From NCBI GenBank assembly GCA_018056825.1, contig JAGPEW010000076.1:1-5198 (forward strand): DNA of 5,198 nt, read 5' to 3'. Below are positions 1-5,198 of this stretch, piece by piece. Each line of letters opens with the position of its first letter. Position 1 is the stretch's first letter. This stretch comes from Candidatus Sordicultor aquaticus. GTDB lineage: Bacteria > Atribacterota > Atribacteria > Atribacterales > Caldatribacteriaceae. The notes under the pieces were generated by a model, which did not search any database, was not told the DNA's origin, and worked only from the letters and a program-made list of their open reading frames with translations. Both the position numbers and the translations under genes were made by a program.

Positions 1-1176
1 GTCTATCTGAGGATCATTTATCGAAAAATCTCCCATCTGAAGATATTGCCCCTCCCAGGTTAGATGGCCACCCCACTCTCTTCCCTCTCCATTTATTATT
101 CCTCTTAGATTTCCTTCCCCTTTTAAACCCGATAGCATATCCAACTCAACCGTAGTAGTAGGGATAGTAATTTCTATTTTTCCTCCTTGCCAGGAAGCAG
201 TAGCCTCTATTTTCTCTTTTATTGTAACTCCTTTGAGGGTAGCACCTGGCTTGATATGAAAAATCAAAACACCATCTTCCAAAAAGGAAACTTTACTATT
301 TACATTTATTTCTTCTCCTTGAATAGAAAACTCCCCCAGAAAGGGAGAAGATGAGCTATTCTTATTTATCCCTATACCCAGAGAATATTTCTCTTCTCCT
401 ACCCAGATTTCTCCCTTTCCCTCCCAGGAAGAAAAATCATTGCTCATCTTTCCCTCCCCCCGAAAAAGAGGTTCTGTCTTTTCTTCGCTTCCTAGCTCCA
501 GCGATGAAAAAATTATATGTTCGGGGGTAAAAGAAAGGATAGATTTGAAATTTAAGCTCCGAGGAGAAGAAGTTTTCCCTTCTACTTTATTATCTTTCAT
601 ATTCCAATATACTTCTCCCTCGAGAGGCAAGTCATTCTGTACCAGGCTAAAATCAAAAGACAAAGCTTCTTTTTCCTTTAAAACACCCTTTATTTTCCCG
701 GAAGGAAGAAGAATCTCAAAAGATAGTTTACCCTCTCTATCTTTTTCTAAGTTAATTTCCTCTCCTGAAAATTGGGACAATTTTAGTTTTTTTATTCTTA
801 TTTCCCCAGGAGGGAGAGAAGACAACAGAGATAAATCAAGAGGGAAAGTTACCGAAGTAGATATATCTACTTCTTCTAGTAGTAAATTAAAGGCTTTCTC
901 TGAAGAAGAAGCAAAGAAATAACGCCAGTCCCACTGCAAAATGGCCCGAGAAGCAAAAAAGGAGAAATCTTTTCCTTTAACTTTTACTTCCCCTAACCGG
1001 AGTAGGTTAGGAAAACGAAAGCCTAAATTTCCAATATCTATTTCGCCCGCTACTTTTTTCTCTAATTCAGAGATAATCCAGGCAGTAAAGTAATTAGTTA
1101 ATTTTTTCTGACCGTACAACCCAACAAAACTAAAAATTAAAAAAAAACAAAAACCTAAAAGCACCCACTTTTTCAA
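1..1176 (-). CDS. AsmA/TamB-like membrane-anchored protein, 3' end cut off by the window
   Basis: An uninterrupted reading frame of 392 codons enters from the S55-like gene and continues past position 1, so the C-terminus is missing. The first possible start after in-frame stops is TTG at 1176-1174 (MKKWVLLGF), 1 nt after the preceding stop. The next alternative is GTG at 1164, which would lose the lysines ahead of the membrane segment. Residues about 4-21 form one strongly hydrophobic helix behind a KKW cap, as in an N-terminal inner-membrane anchor. The segment after it (ELEKKVAGEIDIGNLGF, then LLRLGEVKVKGKDF, then ASRAILQWDWRYFF, residues 37-88) has the layout of AsmA/TamB/YhdP N-termini: short amphipathic strands, a 'gene-to-scale' G-x-I-x-I-G motif, and a 'layer' description of a substrate groove. 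The rest is alternating beta-strand sequence rich in Ser, Gly and Glu, with recurring W-[EQ]-G turns and no catalytic motif. Known members of this superfamily bridge the periplasm and move phospholipids or help outer-membrane assembly. That role is inferred here from topology and N-terminal resemblance only. Cell location: inner membrane with a large periplasmic part. Confidence 0.72.
   Translation of the reverse strand, partial: MKKWVLLGFCFFLIFSFVGLYGQKKLTNYFTAWIISELEKKVAGEIDIGNLGFRFPNLLRLGEVKVKGKDFSFFASRAILQWDWRYFFASSSEKAFNLLLEEVDISTSVTFPLDLSLLSSLPPGEIRIKKLKLSQFSGEEINLEKDREGKLSFEILLPSGKIKGVLKEKEALSFDFSLVQNDLPLEGEVYWNMKDNKVEGKTSSPRSLNFKSILSFTPEHIIFSSLELGSEEKTEPLFRGEGKMSNDFSSWEGKGEIWVGEEKYSLGIGINKNSSSSPFLGEFSIQGEEINVNSKVSFLEDGVLIFHIKPGATLKGVTIKEKIEATASWQGGKIEITIPTTTVELDMLSGLKGEGNLRGIINGEGREWGGHLTWEGQYLQMGDFSINDPQID
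1139..1147 (-). repeat. T9 homopolymer in the membrane-anchor codons of the AsmA/TamB-like gene
   Basis: Nine consecutive T on the coding strand span codons 10-13 of the AsmA/TamB-like gene and encode part of the Phe-Phe-Leu core of the anchor helix. Gain or loss of one base would shift the frame almost at the start of the gene. It is read here in frame and intact. It may simply reflect the AT-rich codons of a hydrophobic helix. Confidence 0.6.
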
Positions 1177-1177
1177 C

Positions 1178-2833
1178 TTACCTAACCCACACTTCCTGAG
1201 AAATACTTCCCTCTAAAATTAAGGGAAGGCTTACCCACTGAGTAAAGTAAGTTCTTTCTTTTGAAGAAGAACCTGCTTTACTGGATATTTCCACCATCAA
1301 TCCTTCACTGTGGAGGCTGTCCAAATGTTCATTTAAATAATCATAAAGGGAGGGAGAAAAAGTTACCTCCTCTTCTCCAACTTCTTCTAATCCCGAACTA
1401 CTACTTTTACCCCTTACTACCACTTCTGCTGTACCAGGTAAAAAATCCCCTGGTATCAAAAAAGAAAAGTTAACACTTCTTTCCCCTTCTCGCCAGAGAA
1501 ACAAACTAGCTTTTCCCTCTACCTCCTTATTTCGCTCAATAACTTTAGGAAGATCCAGAGAGGTAAGCCAGGCATGTTGAATACCCGAAGTTACATCTAT
1601 TTCCATCTCTACTGTACCTAAGTTGATTTTTTGACAGGGATTCCCCAAAACAGTTTTGAATACTTCTCCCAAACTACTAGAGGTAATACTAGCAATATCT
1701 GAATCACTTATCCAAAAAAATTCCTCTTGCCAGGAGAAATTTTCTCCTTCCATGTTAAGCTTTACATTGGCACTACCAGGTACCTGAGAATCTATACTCC
1801 TATCCATAGCGTCCAGAACCAACTCAGGTAACATATCTATCAAAATATCCTCGTCTTTTACTATTTCAAAGCTATATTCTCTTTCCTCTCCTTTTTCATT
1901 TCTGACTTTAATTTTAACCTCGCTCACCTCAGGCATTACCCCTATCCTGCCTGCTATTCCAGCACTCCGGTCTTCCTCCACAACCCCTATTTCTTTTATC
2001 GCTTTTCCCACTTTAAAAGGGAGATCTACCCCCTGCAAGCTGAAATTCACATATACCGAAGAAAGAAAATAGTTGGCTTTCCCCCGATGGAGGAAAGGAT
2101 GTCCTAAAGCTAATATTCGGTCTCCATCGCGGAAGGTGAGAGTTCCAATGCTCATCACCTCAGCATCACCCTTTACCAGCTGAATTCCAATAGCACTTCC
2201 AGGTTGTAAGGAGGTGTTCTCTGCCACAACATCTTCCCCACCCAAAGAGAGCTGAGGAGTAGAAAAAACCTCTCTCAAGAAAAAATGCTCCCTCAATTTA
2301 CTAGTGATTTTCTCAGCAGCTCTATTCCCCCATCCGGAAATTAAAACAGTAGATCCAGGAGTCAAAGGAAAAGGAGTAGGGGTAGGTTCCTCACCTTGAG
2401 GAGCTTCTTCTTCCCACAAAGAAAGCATGGCTTCTATAGGTGTTACCACGCCCACCAAGTTATCCTTAGTTTCCCAACTATAAGAAAGAGCTCCAGCTAT
2501 TTTGCCTCGAATAAAAACGGGGGAGCCACTCATTCCTGCTGATATTCCACCCATTTCTTGAAGTTTTTTGTCTATTACTTTAACCACAAAATAGCTTTCT
2601 TCTACCTTTTTTCCTTCTACTACATCTATTACTTCCAGTTGAAAATCCTCAATGTTAGTACCGTAAAAGACAGTTTTACCTATCGCCTTCATACCTCTTT
2701 GAATGTGAGAGAAAGAAAAATAGGAGTAAGGATAAGAAGTAGTAGAAATATTTTCTCTCAGGAAAAAGAGCACCACAGAGCAACAGATTAAAATTGGGAT
2801 AAGCCAATACCATCTCTTAAATCGATTTCTCAA
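1178..2833 (-). CDS. Membrane-anchored SpoIVB-type (peptidase S55) domain protein
   Basis: 551 residues from a TTG start at 2833-2831, 6 nt after the mreB stop; the first internal Met is residue 48, so no ATG start fits. Residues about 9-25 form one hydrophobic anchor after a basic N-terminus (RNRFKR), placing the body outside the cytoplasm. Residues 44-133 match the serine half of peptidase S55: IQRGMKAIGKTVFYGT, a VIDVVEGK strand, then GGISAGMSGSPVF (95-107) with Ser102 the likely nucleophile, followed by GKIAGALSYSW and GVVTPIEAM. An acidic, Pro/Thr-rich linker covers about 141-160. Residues 211-247 (PGSAIGIQLVKGD, then GTLTFRDGDRILALGHPF) match the histidine half, with His245 the likely general base. 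In Bacillus SpoIVB the His precedes the Ser; here the order is reversed. I see no clear PDZ domain. Residues about 390-551 are an extra beta-rich region I cannot name. Bacillus SpoIVB activates pro-sigma-K processing during sporulation, but nothing here shows sporulation. A housekeeping envelope protease or scaffold is equally possible, and the substrate is unknown. Confidence 0.82.
   Translation of the reverse strand: MRNRFKRWYWLIPILICCSVVLFFLRENISTTSYPYSYFSFSHIQRGMKAIGKTVFYGTNIEDFQLEVIDVVEGKKVEESYFVVKVIDKKLQEMGGISAGMSGSPVFIRGKIAGALSYSWETKDNLVGVVTPIEAMLSLWEEEAPQGEEPTPTPFPLTPGSTVLISGWGNRAAEKITSKLREHFFLREVFSTPQLSLGGEDVVAENTSLQPGSAIGIQLVKGDAEVMSIGTLTFRDGDRILALGHPFLHRGKANYFLSSVYVNFSLQGVDLPFKVGKAIKEIGVVEEDRSAGIAGRIGVMPEVSEVKIKVRNEKGEEREYSFEIVKDEDILIDMLPELVLDAMDRSIDSQVPGSANVKLNMEGENFSWQEEFFWISDSDIASITSSSLGEVFKTVLGNPCQKINLGTVEMEIDVTSGIQHAWLTSLDLPKVIERNKEVEGKASLFLWREGERSVNFSFLIPGDFLPGTAEVVVRGKSSSSGLEEVGEEEVTFSPSLYDYLNEHLDSLHSEGLMVEISSKAGSSSKERTYFTQWVSLPLILEGSISQEVWVR
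1181..1188 (-). promoter_or_regulatory. Weak ribosome binding site of the AsmA/TamB-like gene
   Basis: Coding-strand GGGTTAGG, covering the last codons of the S55-like gene, ends 4 nt before the TTG at 1176. A second purine patch, AGGAAG at 1197-1192, is about 15 nt away. Both are weak, so initiation probably relies on ribosomes finishing the upstream gene, whose stop is 1 nt from this start. Confidence 0.4.
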
Positions 2834-2839
2834 ACCTAA

Positions 2840-3853
2840 CTATTTCTCCCTTTTAGTGTAAAGGAATCCATCTCTTAACAATTTCAAATAATCCAATACT
2901 TTTCCTGCTCCTAAAGCTACGCAGGAAACAGGGTCTTCTGCCACATATACTGGAGTTCCTAAAGCTTTAGCTAACATTTCATCTATACCCCGCAGGAGCG
3001 ACCCTCCACCAGTTAAACAGATACCTTTTTCTCCAATATCAGCAGCTAATTCCGGAGGAGTTTTTTCTAATACCGACCGAGCCATTTCTGCTATGGCAGA
3101 AAGCTGTTCACTCAAACATTTGTATATTTCTGAAGAAGTAAGAGTAACCTCTTTAGGTAAACCAGAAACCAAATCTCGCCCTTTAACTTTGAGAATTTTT
3201 TCTTCTTTGGGAGGAACAGCCCAACCAACTTCAATTTTAATAACTTCTGCGGTTCTTTCTCCTATCAAGAGATTAAATTTCTTGCGCAGATGTTTTGTTA
3301 TAGCATCATCTAATTGATCCCCAGCCACTCTTACTGATTGGCTAACCACCACTCCCCCCAAAGAGAGAACAGCAATATCGGTGGTACCTCCACCGATGTC
3401 AATCACCATACTTCCCGAAGGGCCAGTAATATCTATACCCGCGCCTAAGGCAGCAGCCATAGGTTCTTCTATGAGATAAGCTTTTCTTGCTCCAGCTCGA
3501 TAAGCAGCATCTAATACCGCTCTCTTTTCTACTTCTGTTCCTCCTGAAGGAATACACACCACTATATCAGGCTTAAAGAGACTTTTACCACATACTCGTT
3601 GAATAAAGTAAGTCAACATTCTCCGAGTAACTTCATAATCACTGATTACTCCTTCTCGAAGAGGACGATGAGCTACTATATATTCAGGGGTTTTACCAAT
3701 CATTTCCCACGCTTCTCTACCGATAGCCAAAATCTCATTAGTATGTTTGGATATAGCCACCACCGATGGTTCATTAAGAACTATGCCCTTTCCATAAACA
3801 TAGATTAAAGTGGTAGCTGTGCCCAGGTCGATTCCTAATCTTTTGTTCCACAT
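2840..3853 (-). CDS. mreB: MreB/Mbl-type actin-like cell-shape protein
   Basis: 337 residues, the normal length for MreB, complete at both ends. The bacterial actin nucleotide site is present in order: phosphate-1 loop GIDLGTATTLIYV (7-19), the GKGIVLNEPSVVAI strand (21-34), a Glu-Glu-Pro motif at 129-131 that carries the likely catalytic glutamate, phosphate-2 loop IDIGGGTTDIAV (151-162), the LLIGERTAE segment (195-203), the family signature TPPELAADI (265-273), and the adenosine loop GICLTGGGSLLRG (277-289). MreB polymerises with ATP into membrane-bound filaments that organise the cell-wall elongation machinery on the cytoplasmic face of the inner membrane. The ATG at 3853-3851 is preferred over the ATG at 3858 because the latter is out of frame and ends within a few codons, and because a strong GGGAGG lies 8 nt before 3853. 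The gene starts 18 nt after murA ends, and mreC/mreD are not beside it. This murA-linked position recalls mbl of Firmicutes, so an Mbl assignment is equally reasonable. The sequence looks fully functional. Confidence 0.96.
   Translation of the reverse strand: MWNKRLGIDLGTATTLIYVYGKGIVLNEPSVVAISKHTNEILAIGREAWEMIGKTPEYIVAHRPLREGVISDYEVTRRMLTYFIQRVCGKSLFKPDIVVCIPSGGTEVEKRAVLDAAYRAGARKAYLIEEPMAAALGAGIDITGPSGSMVIDIGGGTTDIAVLSLGGVVVSQSVRVAGDQLDDAITKHLRKKFNLLIGERTAEVIKIEVGWAVPPKEEKILKVKGRDLVSGLPKEVTLTSSEIYKCLSEQLSAIAEMARSVLEKTPPELAADIGEKGICLTGGGSLLRGIDEMLAKALGTPVYVAEDPVSCVALGAGKVLDYLKLLRDGFLYTKREK
2845..2852 (-). promoter_or_regulatory. Ribosome binding site of the S55-like gene
   Basis: Coding-strand AAGGGAGA lies inside the last codons of mreB, about 11 nt before the TTG at 2833. 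Its position within the upstream gene, with only 6 nt between stop and start, suggests translation of the S55-like gene is coupled to mreB. The spacing is slightly long, but there is no better start codon nearby. Confidence 0.6.
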
Positions 3854-3861
3854 ACCATAAT

Positions 3862-3868
3862 TCCTCCC
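3862..3868 (-). promoter_or_regulatory. Ribosome binding site of mreB
   Basis: On the coding strand this reads GGGAGGA, the strongest Shine-Dalgarno match in the window. It lies just after the murA stop and 8 nt before the ATG at 3853. It decides between two nearby ATGs: the one at 3858 is only 3 nt from the site and out of frame, while 3853 has proper spacing. Confidence 0.85.
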
Positions 3869-3871
3869 GTT

Positions 3872-5131
3872 TTATTCATCACACCTATTTATAGAAGCTC
3901 CTAAAGAGCGAAGTTTAACTTCTAAATTTTCATAACCTCGGTCAATGTGTAAAATTCCATACACTTCAGTTTCCCCCTCAGCAGCCAATCCAGCTAAGAC
4001 CAAAGCTGCCCCAGCTCGAAGGTCTGGAGCAGTAACTTTAGTTCCAGCCAGTTTTTCCACTCCAGTAACCACCGCACTTCTTCCCTCCACTCGAATTTTC
4101 GCCCCCATCCTTTCCAGTTCTCCCACATGAGCAAAACGGCTCTCAAAAACTGTCTCAGTAATCACACTTACTCCTTCAGCTAAAGAGAGAAGAGCCATAA
4201 ATTGAGCTTGCATGTCAGTAGGAAAACCAGGATAGGGCATAGTCTTAATATTGGCAGCTTTAGGCCTCTTATCTGAAGCCACTAAAATAGTATCTTCTCC
4301 TTTTCTTTCTACCACTACTCCGATTTCCTCTAATTTAGTAATCACGGAGCGGAGAGAAGAATATTCCACTCCTTTTATATTTACACTACCCCGGGTAATA
4401 GCTGCCGCTACACAAAAAGTACCAGCCTCAATTCTATCGTTGATAATAGTATATTCACATCCCTGTAAATTTTTAGTACCCCTTATTACTATAGTATCAG
4501 TACCTGCCCCTTCAATCTCTGCTCCCATTAAAGAAAGAAATTTAGCCAGGTCTACTACTTCTGGCTCACAAGCGGCATTAGATATAACTGTTTCTTCCTC
4601 AATAGTAGCAGCCAGCATCATAACATTTTCTGTTGCTCCTACACTGGGAAAATCAAAATATATCTCTCCTCCGTGGAGTTTAGAAGCCCACGCTTCTACA
4701 TATCCAGAATGCATAGATATTTCTACCCCTAAATGACTAAAACCTTTAAGATGGAGGTCGATGGGACGAGAACCGATAGCACATCCTCCCGGAAGAGGAA
4801 CTTGAGCTCGACCATGACGAGCAATAAGAGGACCAGTTACCAAGAAAGAAGCTCTCATTTTTCGAATTAGCTCATAAGGAGCTTCGCTAGTAGGATATAA
4901 AGTGGGGAAAATCCGATAGGCATCCTCTTCTATCTTTTCTACTTTACATCCTAAACTTTCCAAAACCGAAAGTATGGTTTCTACGTCTAAAAGATGGGGA
5001 ACATTTTTAATTAAAGAAGGAGAATCAGCTAATAAAGTTGCCGCCAAAATGGGTAAAGCAGCATTTTTAGCGCCTCCTACTTGGACTTCTCCTTGTAAAG
5101 GTTTTGAACCCTGGATTACAAATTTACTCAA
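3872..5131 (-). CDS. murA: UDP-N-acetylglucosamine 1-carboxyvinyltransferase (MurA)
   Basis: 419 residues, standard MurA length. The enzyme transfers enolpyruvate from phosphoenolpyruvate to UDP-GlcNAc in the cytoplasm, the first committed step of peptidoglycan synthesis. Diagnostic features are all visible: the N-terminal GGAKNAALPILAA (19-31) with Lys22 and Asn23 that contact substrate, the catalytic loop PLPGGCAIGSRPIDLHL (112-128) with Cys117 (E. coli Cys115) and Arg122, the YPGFPTDMQAQ motif (300-310) with Asp306 (E. coli Asp305), and HIDRGYENLEVKL near the C-terminus with Arg398 (E. coli Arg397). Because the loop residue is Cys rather than Asp, sensitivity to fosfomycin is expected from family knowledge. 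The start is TTG at 5131-5129, giving MSKFVIQGSKPLQGEV, which matches the usual MurA N-terminus; the next Met is residue 92, inside the fold. It is the first complete gene of the cluster, followed 18 nt later by mreB. No frameshift or missing key residue is seen. Confidence 0.97.
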   Translation of the reverse strand: MSKFVIQGSKPLQGEVQVGGAKNAALPILAATLLADSPSLIKNVPHLLDVETILSVLESLGCKVEKIEEDAYRIFPTLYPTSEAPYELIRKMRASFLVTGPLIARHGRAQVPLPGGCAIGSRPIDLHLKGFSHLGVEISMHSGYVEAWASKLHGGEIYFDFPSVGATENVMMLAATIEEETVISNAACEPEVVDLAKFLSLMGAEIEGAGTDTIVIRGTKNLQGCEYTIINDRIEAGTFCVAAAITRGSVNIKGVEYSSLRSVITKLEEIGVVVERKGEDTILVASDKRPKAANIKTMPYPGFPTDMQAQFMALLSLAEGVSVITETVFESRFAHVGELERMGAKIRVEGRSAVVTGVEKLAGTKVTAPDLRAGAALVLAGLAAEGETEVYGILHIDRGYENLEVKLRSLGASINRCDE

Positions 5132-5198
5132 TGGTCTTCTCTTCCCGTTCTAATAGGTTTAGCAAAGGACTCTTCCCCAATCCTGCATTATTATAATC
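5124..5198 (-). CDS. Possible 3' end of an upstream gene overlapping murA
   Basis: One minus-strand frame is open from the window edge through 24 codons (ending in PLLNLLEREEKTIE) and stops with TAA at 5126-5124, overlapping the murA start by 8 nt. The tail is amphipathic and Glu/Lys-rich, like an ordinary protein C-terminus, and tight overlap would fit the packing of the other genes. An open stretch this short is quite likely by chance, and I do not recognise the product. The alternative is a non-coding leader with a promoter. Confidence 0.3.
   Translation of the reverse strand, partial: DYNNAGLGKSPLLNLLEREEKTIE
5135..5146 (-). promoter_or_regulatory. Purine-rich ribosome binding region of murA
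   Basis: Coding-strand GGGAAGAGAAGA lies 3 nt before the TTG at 5131; its GGGAAG part is 9 nt upstream of the start. It is a degenerate Shine-Dalgarno, but it supports the TTG start, which conserved MurA N-terminal residues already favour. Confidence 0.45.
5190..5195 (-). promoter_or_regulatory. Possible -10 box of a murA promoter
   Basis: Coding-strand TATAAT, a perfect sigma-70-type -10 hexamer, lies about 58 nt upstream of the murA start. If used, transcription would begin near 5182-5184 and leave a leader of about 50 nt. The matching -35 box would lie beyond the window edge, so it cannot be checked here. In AT-rich DNA this hexamer also arises by chance, and it competes with the reading of this stretch as the end of an upstream gene. 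Confidence 0.3.

Noticed and set aside
440..922. 160-codon plus-strand open frame
   Set aside because: It lies wholly opposite the AsmA/TamB-like frame, is Ser/Lys-rich without a motif, and reflects the purine-rich complementary strand; the minus frame is longer and has a sensible topology.
1261..1473. 70-codon plus-strand open frame
   Set aside because: It is antisense to the C-terminal part of the S55-like gene, with no motif or ribosome binding site that would set it apart.
2777..2785. Lipobox-like Leu-Ile-Cys-Cys in the anchor of the S55-like protein
   Set aside because: The residues before the cysteines do not fit the usual small-residue lipobox, and the hydrophobic helix continues beyond them, so a plain membrane anchor is more likely.
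2834..2839. Shared GTTAGGT just before two TTG starts (near 2834 and 1180)
   Set aside because: The spacing to the start differs between the two sites, each overlaps or adjoins the upstream stop codon context, and seven bases shared twice is within chance.
3809..3835. Thr in place of the common Asn in the MreB phosphate-1 loop (GTATT rather than GTANT)
   Set aside because: From memory, GTAT variants occur in MreB/Mbl proteins of other low-GC bacteria, and all other nucleotide-site motifs are intact, so it is not evidence of altered function.
3856..3858. Alternative ATG for mreB
   Set aside because: It is out of frame with MreB, reaches a stop after seven codons, and sits too close to the GGGAGG site.
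4251..4736. 161-codon plus-strand open frame
   Set aside because: It is antisense to the middle of murA, whose conserved motifs settle the coding strand.

Overview
The window reads as one tightly packed, minus-strand gene cluster for cell-envelope construction. In transcription order (right to left) it holds murA (peptidoglycan precursor synthesis), an mreB/mbl-type actin gene (cell-shape cytoskeleton), a membrane-anchored protein with SpoIVB-type (peptidase S55) motifs, and the first 392 codons of an AsmA/TamB-like membrane-anchored protein. The last gene runs off the left edge. The gaps between genes are 18, 6 and 1 nt, so a single transcript with translational coupling is the simplest reading. 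I see no RNA genes, CRISPR, mobile elements or convincing terminators, and no gene-free stretch longer than about 70 nt.

Organism: the DNA is moderately AT-rich and the coding strand is strongly purine-rich (many GAA, AAA, GGA and AGA codons). The MreB resembles the Mbl/MreB proteins of Firmicutes and related lineages. An AsmA/TamB-like protein instead points to a two-membrane (diderm) cell. Together this fits a low-GC diderm bacterium, possibly a poorly cultured lineage such as Atribacterota or a relative. That placement is inference only; no taxonomic marker in the window decides it.

Layout: 5132-5198 is a short leader that either carries a promoter (a perfect TATAAT lies at the window edge) or is the 3' end of an upstream gene overlapping murA by 8 nt. 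3872-5131 is murA, 2840-3853 is mreB, 1178-2833 is the S55-like protein, and 1-1176 is the AsmA/TamB-like protein. Three of the four genes appear to start with TTG.

How they may work together: MurA commits UDP-GlcNAc to the peptidoglycan pathway and MreB positions the elongation machinery. The two downstream products each have one N-terminal membrane anchor and a large, probably extracytoplasmic, beta-rich body. They are candidates for envelope quality control (S55-like) and for lipid transport or outer-membrane assembly (AsmA/TamB-like). The most interesting element is the S55-like protein: its GMSGSP serine motif comes before its GH histidine motif, the reverse of Bacillus SpoIVB, and it sits directly after mreB.
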